This document shows positions 54,855 through 64,000 of a DNA stretch of 64,000 bases, piece after piece. Position 1 is the stretch's first letter, and each line of letters starts with the position of its first letter. Position numbers and translations under genes: made by a program. The notes below the pieces were generated by a model. That model searched no databases, was not told where the DNA came from, and saw only the letters and a list, made by a program, of their open reading frames with translations. The stretch is from Undaria pinnatifida. Its lineage: Eukaryota; Sar; Phaeophyceae; Laminariales; Alariaceae. The stretch covers positions 4,466,819 through 4,530,818 of the forward strand of contig JABAKD010000025.1 in the NCBI GenBank assembly GCA_012845835.1, read 5' to 3'.

Positions 54855-56256
54855 CAGTAGGTGGCCCTTTATAGTGGCATATAGGAGCAAGACCGAATGG
54901 TGCCACCATTCGATATAGTGGCACTATTGCCACTATTGCAAGGCCAATAGTGGCAATATTGCCACTATATCGAATAAGAAGCTTCGATGTTCACGATATC
55001 GACAGCGGTTCATTGGATCTACACTCGCATGCGCTGTTACATGCGGGTAAAGCCGTGTACTGCTGCACTCCTCGTGGTTGAGCAGTTGTGTACAGCAGTA
55101 TCCGCATGAAACACATGAAATGACACTTGGTTATCCAAGGGTCGCCGAGCCTTCTGCGGTCAAAACTTACTTGTCATTCTTCAGTGCAGGCAGACCACCG
55201 AAACCACGCCCAAACGTACTGAAGGAGGCACATCATTTATGTTTTGTCCGGCGGGCCATGTAACATGTGGGGTTCAAAACACGCAGAAGAAATTACAACA
55301 GCAACGCAGAGACGCGAACAACTGAAGCAACGAAGCTTGAAGAGCCAAACGCTCTCCACCCCGGCGCATCAACCCAACCGCCACGATGCTCTGCAACTAC
55401 GTACGAGCACTTGTGGTGTAGGTGTCAGCCGACTGATTGCACTAGGAGTCGGCAAACGTTCTGATGTCCATCTGCCGTGCCGGTCTGGCGGAGTGCGCTG
55501 CGAAAAACACCATCTTCGCCTTGCGGAGGTAATGCCCGGCTTCGCCAATGCCACACGACTCTGCGTACTGTTCTAGAGGACCAAAAAAAGTTCAGCCAGT
55601 TCCGCGAACGACGGCGGCGCCTTCTTCCCCCCACCCCCCGCGCTCTCAGAATCTTTGGCATTGTCTGGCTCGTAGTCACTGTCCGCCTCTTCCTCTTACG
55701 TGTTGTCAACCTTCTCCATGAAAATCTCTTCTGCGTCTTTAGCCAGAGTGTCGGCAAACTCGGCTTGCTCCTCCAACCCGGCCCATTTCTCCACGGCATT
55801 CGAGGCACGCTTAGTTAGGCTGATTCGAGGAGTCGGGTGTCTTTTGCTTCTTGGCGATGCACGGGTTGCAGACGCGGTGTATTTCTCTGCCGCCCTCCTC
55901 CTCTGGTTCACCACATATTCCATGAAGCCGGCCACCGCAGCCAAGGCGACATCCGTGCCCGTCTTTCTCTCCCAGTGGTCGGTTTCGGAGTTTACACAGT
56001 TCTAGGTCCGCGCAGGCTGGCATGATACGTGTGGCGCCCACTGCTGAGGGCAGGTGTGGTCCAGCAGTAGTGGGGGCCCGCTGTTTGGAACTGCCACTAT
56101 TGGGTGTGTGAGATGCCCAATATGCCACTATTATTGAGGGCCCCGTCCTCAATAGTGGGAAAGTGCCACTATATCGGGTTGAGATTTAGCCAGAGGATAT
56201 TTTTATGCCACTATTCAGGGCACTTCACTATGCCCCCTATAAAGGGCCACCTACTG
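54855..56256. mobile_element. TA-duplicating DNA transposon, 1,402 bp, 20-bp terminal inverted repeats
   Basis: Left end CAGTAGGTGGCCCTTTATAG (54855-54874); the right end is its exact inverse (56237-56256). TA is duplicated on both sides (54853-54854, 56257-56258). The other family R copies show the empty site ACATATTGCCAAATAC. TA duplication and the CAGT start fit Tc1/mariner-type elements, but no transposase with DDE motifs is seen. Subterminal palindromes repeat GATATAGTGGCACTATTGCC on both sides. The interior carries a Cys-rich gene fragment on the minus strand. Confidence 0.93.
55701..56152 (-). CDS. Cys-rich gene fragment inside the TA transposon, function unknown
   Basis: Minus-strand coding-like stretch in two overlapping frames. 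The first has CRLGCGGRLHGICG followed by a Cys-x-x-Cys (VCNPCIAKK), resembling a small zinc-binding module. The second continues with AAVAGFMEYVVNQRRRAAEKY, then KRASNAVEKWAGLEEQAEFAD and DAEEIFMEKVDN, ending at a good donor (GACAACAC then GTAAGAG at about 55692-55700). A further acidic stretch follows (EEADSDYEPDNAKDSESAGG), which may be intron or exon. It could be a captured host exon or the N-terminus of a transposase gene. A frameshift separates the two parts, so it is probably not functional as it stands. Confidence 0.45.
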
Positions 56257-56945
56257 TATTGCAAAATACATCAGGCGAGGTGATGTGGTCATGCAATGTC
56301 ACCATTATTGAGCACGAGGGGGAGAAGTGGAAATCGTCAGTGTTTTGAAAGGAACGCTTGGTGTACCCGCGCTCACTTACGTTACTTCGTTAGTCATATA
56401 TATATATATTTCGTTTGGCATAGGTTGGGAGGCGATCATGCAGACGGGAAGAACAAAATACCCTACGAAATAGGTTGATAGTGTGGTCTACCGCAACTTT
56501 AACATATCTGCCTGTACCTCCTTTTCCCATTTTTATTAGCTCATCATGTACGATTTTACGCCCATGATTTTTACCGTGCCGATGTGGGGCTTTGGGGTCG
56601 CCAATTCTAAGACAGAGATACATATTAATACAAATACAGCAAGAGAGGTGATGGGGTTATGCTATGTCTCCACTACGATTGAACACGAGGGGGGAGAGGT
56701 GCAAATCGTCATTGTTTTGCAAGGAACGCTTGACGTGCCCGCGCTCAATGACGTCACTTCGTTTGGCATATATATGCCAATGCGTTTGGTAGAGGTTATC
56801 AGCCAATCATCATGCAGACGGCAGGTAAGTAGGCACGAAATACCCTGCGTAAAGGGTTGGTAGTGTGGTCTACCGCACTTTTAACACATCTGCCTGTACT
56901 TCTTTTTCACATTACTATTATTTAGTGTACGATAACCCCCCCCCC
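56257..56945 (-). repeat. Family R, minus-strand copy (part 2)
   Basis: Continues the copy broken by the TA transposon: ATACATCAGGCGAGGTGATG, then two related units with GTGCCGATGTGGGGCTTTGG and GGAACGCTTGRYGTRCCCGCGCTCA. It ends in a C run near 56940. Confidence 0.85.
56546..56863 (+). CDS. Conserved ORF in the 5' part of family R, function unknown
   Basis: 105-codon ORF: FTPMIFTVPMWGFGVANSK, then TTIEHEGGEVQIVIVLQGTL and ALNDVTSFG. The same peptide appears in the copy at 61853-62047 (FTPMIFAVPMWGFEVAKSK, TTIEREGDFTLL) and, more broken, at 23821-24280. Differences between copies include conservative residue changes, which hints at past coding, but no copy forms a long ORF and no known domain is visible. 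Confidence 0.4.
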   Translation: MYDFTPMIFTVPMWGFGVANSKTEIHINTNTAREVMGLCYVSTTIEHEGGEVQIVIVLQGTLDVPALNDVTSFGIYMPMRLVEVISQSSCRRQVSRHEIPCVKGW

Positions 56946-56974
56946 CTTGTCGTCGAAGATGTTAAATATTATAA

Positions 56975-57245
56975 AAATAAAAATACACTCCAGCTGTGAG
57001 ATCGAACATTTCGTCGAAACTCATCTTTGCAAGCTGTGTGTGATACTCCGATCGCGCGCATTACGGGTTGTGTGTCCTCATTAAGGATACAGGTCGGCGA
57101 CTCCCCTTGCAACTACAGTGTAGCTATCAGGGTCAACAGAGTGATGTTAGGCAGTCTGTGCGCGGAAACTATAAAACCCGTTTCTGTGGGGGGCAAAATC
57201 TGACAGCTGTGGAAGGAAATGCATCAGTTTATCAAGTGAATACTA
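56975..57245 (-). repeat. Family R, 3' end, minus strand
   Basis: ATACACTCCAGCTGTGAGATC to GGGGGGCAAAATCTGACAGC, joined to a subfamily b segment at 57290-57490. Confidence 0.85.
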
Positions 57246-57289
57246 AGATGTTAAATATATATATATACAGTAGTTGCACAAAAATGACG

Positions 57290-57486
57290 GAAGTTCGTGC
57301 TCGCGCGTGTTATATACTTGATCCTCATGAAAAGTATAGGTCGGTGACTCCCCCGGATGTTGTCAGGGTCAGCAGGACGGTTTTCCTTAATAATTATTCT
57401 GCGCACTGATGCTATTTATAAAACCCGCATGGAGGGTAGATATCATGTATCATGTAGATTTTATAAAAAATGAAAAACGCCAGCTG
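57290..57486. repeat. Family R, subfamily b fragment
   Basis: GGAAGTTCGTGCTCGCGCGTG, GTCGGTGACTCCCCCGGATGTTG, TAAAACCCGCATGGAGGGTAG and TGAAAAACGCCAGCTGTGAG. Confidence 0.8.
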
Positions 57487-57488
57487 TG

Positions 57489-57492
57489 AGTT

Positions 57493-57579
<87 letters not shown>

Positions 57580-57652
57580 GGTGGTGGTGGTGTTGTTGTT
57601 GTTGTTGTTGCTGTTGTTGTTGCTGTTGTTGTTGTTGCTGTCGTTGTTGTTA
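57489..57652. repeat. GTT/GGT/GCT microsatellite
   Basis: About 55 trinucleotides: GTT run, then nine GGT, then GTT/GCT. It separates the family R end from the conserved ORF that follows. A short GTT run sits at the same place in the 28.7-kb copy. Confidence 0.95.
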
Positions 57653-57659
57653 CTCTCGC

Positions 57660-57956
57660 ATTAACTCGCATAATCAAGTTCGTGGTCACAGGACAGGCTC
57701 CAGTTACTCTGGAGCTGAGGAACACCCCACGGAAAAAGACACAAACAAACCAACGTGGTACACGCATATATCACAGCTGACGCAGTTCATGCCTCCACCA
57801 GAAACATATAAAAGTGAAATCGGGAGTCAGTCTACGATGTGCCAGGTCCATACTGGTGCATACGTCTCACTACTCACGCCCGGAAAAACCGGCTATATAC
57901 CGCTTGCCACCCAAGAAAGACTACATACAGTACCACGTATATTATATTACACGTAG
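57660..57956 (+). CDS. Conserved ORF of unknown function linked to family R (copy 2)
   Basis: Plus-strand frame with WYTHISQLTQFMPPPETYKSE then IGSQSTMCQVH and GAYVSLLTPGKT, matching copy 1 at 28430-28759. Upstream (RINSHNQVRGH) and downstream (after LTPG) the frame has shifted relative to copy 1. The frame is open into the upstream microsatellite, which encodes a Cys/Trp run here. Confidence 0.45.
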   Translation: MNSHNQVRGHRTGSSYSGAEEHPTEKDTNKPTWYTHISQLTQFMPPPETYKSEIGSQSTMCQVHTGAYVSLLTPGKTGYIPLATQERLHTVPRILYYT

Positions 57957-57989
57957 TATCTATCACTACGCGTACGCACGACATACGCA

Positions 57990-58148
57990 AGTCAATTGGA
58001 AAAAAGAAACAAAGAAAGAAAAGAAGATAAATGAGAAAAAAAAAGAAAGCGAAACACGAAAAAGGAAAAGAAAGAAAAGAAAATACAAGAAAAGCAAGAA
58101 AAGACAAGAAGACAAGAAGATAAAGCAAGGACAGGGAAAAAGAAAAAC
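57990..58148. repeat. A/G-rich simple sequence
   Basis: Purine-rich AAAGAAA/AAGACAAG stretch of about 150 bp next to the LINE-B 3' end. The Lys-rich open frame is an artefact. Confidence 0.8.
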
Positions 58149-58444
58149 ATCATACTAGCAGACCCTAGGAACTGACTAAAGACGGCATTGTGCTCATAAA
58201 GGGTATCACAAGTAGGTATCAAGTGAAAATTATCATTGGCACTGCGGAGAGAACGCAACAAGGCAAATAAGTCAGGTCTTAGGCTATCTTGTGACGGCCA
58301 TTGGAAGGCCCACAAATTCCAAGATGATGATGGCCAGACCAAGACTTCAGTCTCTTGGGCAGGACGCCCCCCCTTCCCCCTCCCCCCCCCTCCTCCCCCC
58401 CCCCCCCCTCCCCCCCCCCCCCCCCCCCCCCCCCCGGCGGCCTC

Positions 58445-59125
58445 TTAGAGATGCCGACGGTGGATGGCGCTGCCGCAGCCTTTGCGCGTCGCTCTGCAGC
58501 TTTGCGCCTCTCCGTTCCATGCCGTTTCCGCATGAACAACTCGGCTCCCTCCTACTCGTTGAAACCATCTGCCAGCCTTCTGAGCAGCCGTTCGCCACCC
58601 TTCAAATTTCATTCCAAAAACCGACATATCCTCCTTCAGATGAGCCAGCCAGTCTTTCTCTTGCCCCCCTGAGTAGCCCTTACCCCCAACAAGCTCCCCA
58701 AACATCACCCTCTGTGGCAGACGCTCCTCCCCCATACGCGCTACAAACCCCGCGAACAATATCCTCCGTTTGCGGACTATCGCCTCTATGCTCTCGGAAG
58801 CTGTATTGGCAAGCGCGTCAGCGTACGACGGGGTGTGGTCGTCGCGCTTCCGTTGCCGCCATCCGAGGCGTCGGAGGAGCATGGAGTGGTGAACCTGTCG
58901 TAGCCTGTCATAGTCAGGCTTGTTCGGACTCCACGTCATGCAACCGTAAATAAGTGTCTCGACCACCTCAGCTTTCAGCAACCGCATCTTCAACCGTAAG
59001 CGCACACCTGGGCGATCATAGGCTTCCATCTTGTACCGCTGGAACCACGCCCAGGCCCTCTGAAGACGCCGGTTTTTTTCAATGCTAAGGTCTATGTCTG
59101 CGGTGATAGCCCCGCCCAAGTACAC
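58445..59125 (-). pseudogene. LINE-B ORF, C-terminal part
   Basis: 226 codons: YLGGAITADIDLSIEKNRR, LKAEVVETLIYGCMTWSPNK, then RQVHHSMLLRRLGW and RKRRILFAGFVARMGEERLP, matching the thumb and C-terminal part of LINE-A. A 1-nt shift in a T run at about 59135-59145 separates it from the reverse-transcriptase frame. A second inverted copy of this part is at 60780-61450. Confidence 0.85.
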
Positions 59126-59143
59126 AAACTCGGTTGTTTGTTT

Positions 59144-60295
59144 TTATACCTGGCCGGCTGCACTGATTGTGAACGACGCCTTGCCCCCGCCTTTGGTTTG
59201 CAGGCACATGCTCTCTGTTTTCGCCTCGGAGGCCGTAAGCCCGAACGCCGAGCACGCAGTCACGATCACCGTCATCAATCTCTCCCGCCCTTCTGATGAT
59301 CGCGATACAATGCCCGCATCGTCCGCGTACAGCATACCCCACAATCTCTGCACCTCCTCCTTCTCCTTCCCCCTCCGCCCGTCGACTTTGCCTGTCCGTG
59401 AAGTGCCCTTCTTCTCGCCTTTCTCCTTCCTTCGTTGGAGCTGCACCATGTTGTCCGTGATGGCTGCATCAGCGAGGAAGCGTTTCTCGGCCACACGCAG
59501 TACCGCCGTGAAAAACATGTTGAACAGCAGTGGCGCGAGCACACATCCTTGCCTGAGACCTTGCTCCAAGTCGAACTTATCCGAGCACTCTCCATCATCC
59601 AACCGCACGCATGCTTGCATGCCGTCGCGGAATTGGCGGATGACGGCGAGCATTCTCGGTGGCACGCCAAAACGAACAAGGACATCCCACAGAAGGGTTC
59701 GGTTGACGGAGTTATATGCTTTGGTAAGGTCGATAAAGCACAAGCACAAGGGGGTGTCCTTCTTCCGCGCCAGTTCCTGCAGTCGTCGTGCTACGAACAT
59801 CATGTCAACCGTCGAGCGTTGGGGTCTGAACCCACACTGTTCCTCCGGCAGAATGTTCTCGCGTTTGCAATAATAGTCACTCAGGCGACCCGCGATGACT
59901 TTGAAGAGTACTTTGCCGGCGTGAGCCACGAGGGAGATGCCACGATAATTGCCACACTCAGTCCGATCTTTCTTCTTGTGACGCACCTCAATCGTTGCAC
60001 CTTTCCATTGTTGCGGCACGCCACCTCCCCTCCACACAGCGACGATGATATCGTAGAACTTTCCGAGAGTGTTCAATTCTCCTTCGTCGGCCAAAATCTT
60101 CAAGAGCTCGGCCGGGAGACCATCGGGTCCTACCGCCTTTCGGTTCGCCAACGCACGAATCGCCTCCTCTCCTTCGTACCAAGACGAGACATCGTCCAGT
60201 GGTCTGCACAGGGGCCACTGCTTAAGCTCGTCCACAATGCTCGGGTCAAGGGTCGGTGACAAGGTGTTATGCAGTTTGTGAACCACCTCACCCAC
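59144..60295 (-). pseudogene. LINE-B reverse transcriptase domain
   Basis: 383 codons. Blocks: [15 protein letters not shown] (54-68), [17 protein letters not shown] (107-123), [17 protein letters not shown] (148-164), [16 protein letters not shown] (187-202), [16 protein letters not shown] (245-260) and YADD (323-326). A Lys/Glu-rich insert of about 25 residues (289-315) precedes the YADD block. All catalytic Asp residues are present, yet the ORF is interrupted on both sides, so the copy is probably inactive. Confidence 0.88.
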
Positions 60296-60716
60296 CGCTC
60301 GCGGACGAGGGCATTATCCCGCCGTAATCGACCTTCCTCGTCATTGATGTACTGCGACTTAACGTCCTCTTCCCTTCCACATCTATCCCCTTTAGGTGTT
60401 TGTAGAAGCCAAATTGATCACCTTCTCGGATACGCCCTTCGAGTTGGCTAACGTAATATTCGAAGAACCTCTGTACAGCTTCCGCCCGTGTGCGTTTCAG
60501 CTGTTTGGTGGTCGCCTTCAAGGCTCGCCGTAGACCACGATCGTTTGGAGCCGAACGGACTCGTTTCCTGGCGTCTTCCCTATCCTGCCATCTTGCATTC
60601 AACTCCGATTTCGTCTCCTCGGTCGCACACCAGCCCCTCGGTACTTGTTTGCGCCGAATAGGGGGCGCTATGTCGGCCGCATTCGATAGTAGCGTCTCGG
60701 TTAGTACTGAGGTCAT
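60288..60716 (-). pseudogene. LINE-B ORF, part upstream of the reverse transcriptase
   Basis: 142 codons, Arg/Lys-rich: PRGWCATEETKSELNARWQD, LKATTKQLKRTRAEAVQRFF and EGDQFGFYKHLKGIDVEGKR. This is the linker that precedes the reverse transcriptase in related LINEs. The frame shifts at about 60340 before RERWVRWF. No endonuclease domain is found upstream. Confidence 0.75.
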
Positions 60717-60779
60717 TTCATCAACGCTTCCGGCATTAGACCGCAGACAGAGACCTTAGCATTAAAATAACGCGGCGTC

Positions 60780-61693
60780 TTCAGAGGGCCTGGGCGTGCT
60801 TCCAGCGGTACAAGATGGAAACCTATGATCGCCCAGGTGTGCGCTTACGGTTGAAGATGCGGTTGCCGAAAGCCGAGGTGGTCGAGACACTTCTTTACGG
60901 TTGCATGACGTGGAGCCCGAACAAGCCTGACTATGACAGGCTACGACAGGTTCACCACTCCATGCTCCTCCGATGCCTCGGATGACGGCAACGGAAGCGC
61001 GACGACCACACCCCGTCGTACGCTGACGCGCTTGCCAAGACAGCAACTTCCGAAAGCATAGAGGCGATAGTCCGCAAACGGAGGATATTGTTCGCGGGAT
61101 TCGTAGCACGTATGGGGGAGGGGCGTCTGCCACAGAGGGTGATGTTTGGGGAGCTTGTTGGGGGTAAGGGCTACTCAGGGGGGCAAGAGAAAGACTGGCT
61201 GGCTCATCTGAAGGAGGATATGTCGGTCTTTGGAATAAAATTCGAAGGGTGGCGAACGGCTGCTCAGAAGGCTGGCAGATGGTTTCGACGAGTAGAGGAG
61301 GGAGCTGAGTTGTTCATGCGGAAACGGCATGGAACGGAGAGGCGCAAAGCTGCAGAGCGACGCGCAAAGGCTGCGGCAGCGCCATCCACCGTCGGCATCT
61401 CTAAGCGGCCGGGGGGAGGGGGAAGCGGGGGGGGGGGGAGGGGGGGGGGGGGGGGGGGGGGGAGGGGGGGGGGGGGGGAAGGGGGGACGTCGTGCCCAAG
61501 AGACCGAAGTCTGGGTTTGGCCATCATCATCTTGAAACTTGTGGGCCTTTCAATGGCCGTCACAAGATAGCGTAAGACTGCCCTAACTTCTTCGCCATGT
61601 TGCGTTCTCTCCCCAGTGCCATTGATGATGCACTTGATACCCTCTATGAGCCCAATGTCGTCTTTGGTCAGTTCTTAGTGTCTGCTAGGATGT
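60780..61693 (+). mobile_element. Second LINE-B 3' end, inverted relative to the first
   Basis: Plus-strand copy of the LINE-B C-terminus and 3' UTR: QRAWACFQRYKMETYDRPGV, RKRRILFAGFVARMGEGRLP, then a G run (61411-61480). It ends GTCTTTGGTCAGTTCTTAG and TGTCTGCTAGGATG. It is the reverse complement of 58148-59065 at about 93-95 percent by eye, with one in-frame stop near 60982. Confidence 0.88.
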
Positions 61694-61739
61694 CATATGG
61701 AGAGAAAACAGGGCGTATAATCGTACTCTAGATAATAAC

Positions 61740-63765
61740 AATGTGAAAAATAAGTACGGACAGTTATGTTAACACTGCGGTAGACCACACTACCAACCTA
61801 TTACGCAGGGAATTTTGTGCCTCCGGCCGTTGGCATGATCGCCTGACAACCTCTACCAAACGAAGTAGCATATGCCTAACAAAGTGAAGTCACCCTCGCG
61901 TTCAATAGTGGTGGCATCGCACGCCCACGTCACCTCGCTTGGTGTATTTGTAAGATGTATCTTTTTCTTGGATTTGGCCACCTCAAAGCCCCACATCGGC
62001 ACGGCAAAAATCATAGGCGTAAAATCGCGTATGTGAGGCAATAACAATGTGAAAAGGAGATACGGACAGATATGCTACAATTGCGGTAAACCGCACTACC
62101 GACTTTATTGCGTAAGGTATTCCGTACATACCGTCTGCATGATCGCCTCCCAACCTTTGCCAAGCGAAGTATGACTAATGAAGTAACGTAATTGAGCGCG
62201 TGTACACTCAGCGTTCCTTTCAAAACAATAACGATTCGCATCTCTCCCTTTCGTTCTCAATGGCGGTAGACATTGCATGACCACATCACCTCGCCTGTTG
62301 TATTTGGCAATATGTAGCTCTTTCTCATAATTAGCGATGTCAGAAAATAATGGTATCTACATGATTGTACCTATCGATTGAAAATATTCTATCTTTCGAT
62401 CCATGTACGATAACAAATTATGAAGCTTTTAACACGTTGTTTACTACACCTAATAAGAACTGGGTTGCATACTCCATGTAACATCAAACCTTCTAGAAAA
62501 ATAAACACCAGGCGGGCGATATAAAGAGGTGTCTTCTTGCTGCAACCGTCAGATTCGCCCCCTTCAATGGTTTATAGTTCCCGCGCACATATTGAAATGC
62601 TCCCCCCCCCCGCCCCCGACCCCCGATCCCCCTTGTTCAAACGCCGCACCTGAAATCAAAATCTGCCAGAATAGTAAACACTACCAGCCAGCTGATATCA
62701 TCTCATTATCCATCTAGCCATCCATGCCGTAGCCCCAACTCATCTCCGCACTCCCCCCCCCCCCCCGCGCTTTGTTCCTCGCCCACTTCGTTCAAACGCC
62801 CAACTTACAATCGAAATCGGCCAGAGTAATAAACACTTCTAAGCAATTGATGTCACGTCATTATCTGTCTAGCCATCCATGACGTAGCTTTCATTCATCC
62901 CCCCTCCCACGCCCCCTCCTTCCCCACACCCCGCACGATCGCCTAGACCCAGCACCGCGCGTATAGCAAGCCCCTACACATATGATTAATACGCGCGATC
63001 GGAGGATCACACACAATGTTGCGAACATCAGTGTCGACCAAATCCTTCATATCATAGCTGGAGTGTACTTTAATAATTTATGTGACCTAAACCTCTTGAA
63101 CCCCCCCCCCTCCCCCCCCCCCGCCCCCCCGCCCTTTTTTTTTTCTTTTTTTCTTTTTTTCCCTCGCTTTCTCTTGCTTAAACGCCCCACCTAATATCGA
63201 AATCCGCCAGCGTAATAAACACTTCCACGCCCTGGATATCGCCTCATTATCTTTTTAGAGCCGTCCATGCCGCTGCTGCAATTCCCACCCACCCCCGCCC
63301 CCAACGCCTCCTCCTTCCCCACCACCCGCACCATCGCTTAGACCTAGCACCACGCGTATAGCGAACCCCTACATCTATGCGACCTAAAGCCCTCCCCCCC
63401 CCCCGCCCCCCGCCCCCCCCCGCCACATCCCCCCCCCCTCCCCCACAAACAAAGAGGATTTATAGTTTCCACGCACAAATTGACCTGCCCCACCCGTCCC
63501 CTTCCCCCCCCTTCCCCCCTCCCGCCCCCCTTTTGATCGAAATCAGGCCCCCACGTCCTTAAAAACTCCGCCCTCCCCTCACCGGATATTCGACTTGCAA
63601 GATTCACTTAATAAACTGATGCATTTCCTTCCACAGCTGTCAGTTTTTGTCCCCCTCAGAAACGGGATTTATAGTTTCCGCGCACAGACTGCCTAACATC
63701 ATCACCCTGTTGATCCTGATAGCTACACTGTAGTTGCAAGGGGAGTCGCCGACCTATAAGTTGGG
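61740..63765 (+). repeat. Family R, the most complete copy
   Basis: About 2.0 kb: the FTPMIF-coding units on the minus strand (61770-62300), the ACAAATTATGAAGCTTTTAAC segment, then five C-run modules and the terminal module to GGGGAGTCGCCGACCTATA. It lacks the last about 120 bp (no CACAGCTGGAGTGTATT). Confidence 0.88.
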
Positions 63766-63785
63766 TCGTACGTGGTGCGTTAGGC

Positions 63786-63998
63786 ATGGTCACCTACGAT
63801 TCGCGCGTCTTTTTAGGCAGCAGCGGCGGAGCAGCAATGCTTAATCGGGATGCTCGTGCGTGGAGGCAGGCGCCACCACGAGCCACGCTACGGCGCAGTC
63901 TCGGTTTGCGTGAAGGGAACTGCGCCGGCAGGAGGCTGGATTCGACGACGAAGGAGGAGGGCGACTGGCCGTCGACGGGCGGGGAAGAGACGGATTGA
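63786..63998 (+). CDS. Short ORF at the right edge, function unknown
   Basis: 70 codons: TYDSRVFLGSSGGAAMLNRD, ARAWRQAPPRATLRRSLGLRE and STTKEEGDWPSTGGEETD. Composition is coding-like (GC-rich, Arg/Ala/Gly). It starts where family R ends and may belong to another element running out of the window. No family recognised. Confidence 0.35.
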   Translation: MVTYDSRVFLGSSGGAAMLNRDARAWRQAPPRATLRRSLGLREGNCAGRRLDSTTKEEGDWPSTGGEETD

Positions 63999-64000
63999 AC

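Larger units (their letters stand above)
58148..60765 (-). mobile_element. LINE-B non-LTR retrotransposon
   Basis: Minus-strand element. Coding parts from 5' to 3': 60288-60716, 59144-60295 and 58445-59125. They form one former ORF broken by frameshifts near 60290 and near 59135. A C run of about 60 (58366-58435) lies at the C-terminus/3' UTR border. The 3' UTR reaches about 58148. It differs from LINE-A in sequence but shares block order. Confidence 0.85.

Noticed and set aside
57450-57767. Poly-Thr, poly-Leu and poly-Cys ORFs
   Set aside because: Products of the GTT/GGT trinucleotide run; no independent coding evidence.
1-64000. CRISPR array
   Set aside because: Tandem repeats here have no unique equal-length spacers and the DNA is eukaryotic.

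Overview
This window reads as nuclear DNA of a eukaryote with long introns and many repeats. A brown alga or related stramenopile is the best guess. That is an inference from a split arylsulfatase-type gene with multi-kilobase introns, algal-style non-LTR retrotransposons, hAT, Mutator-like and TA-duplicating DNA transposons, and a TTAGGG-type interstitial telomere tract. There are no bacterial operons, CRISPR arrays or rRNA genes. Most open frames are shadows of repeats.

Left third (1-20.1 kb): one minus-strand gene dominates. I could splice five exons of a membrane-anchored sulfatase, with matching phases and GT/AG borders: exon 1 19345-20106, exon 2 7671-7811, exon 3 4226-4338, exon 4 1304-1541, exon 5 452-586. 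The gene continues past the left edge. Intron 1 is about 11.5 kb and holds a broken hAT transposase, a LINE fragment and a 2,356-bp inverted-repeat transposon with an 8-bp target duplication. Introns 2 and 5 contain tandem repeats that start at the 5' splice site and copy it many times. A head-to-head or upstream neighbour is a small OTU-type cysteine protease ORF (20786-21433, minus).

Right two thirds (23.5-64 kb): a mosaic of one large interspersed repeat family (called family R here), up to about 2 kb long and made of poly-C-separated modules. It is present in more than ten full or partial copies on both strands. Other elements are nested in it: a 1,326-bp LTR element with no coding capacity (268-bp LTRs, GATC duplication), a Mutator-like element filled with GGAAGCTTCC palindromes (9-bp duplication) and a 1,402-bp TA-duplicating transposon carrying a Cys-rich gene fragment. 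The uninterrupted copies of family R show the empty site for each. Between copies lie three non-LTR retrotransposon lineages: LINE-A (45.6-48.5 kb plus remnants), LINE-B (58.2-60.8 kb, flanked by an inverted second copy of its 3' end) and an older element near 31.5-33.1 kb with a CCHC-like motif. A tRNA-headed SINE family has three copies.

The only likely host genes are the sulfatase and possibly the OTU ORF. Everything else supported here is mobile or repeat DNA. Positions of repeat borders are read by eye and may be off by a few to some tens of bases unless stated as exact.
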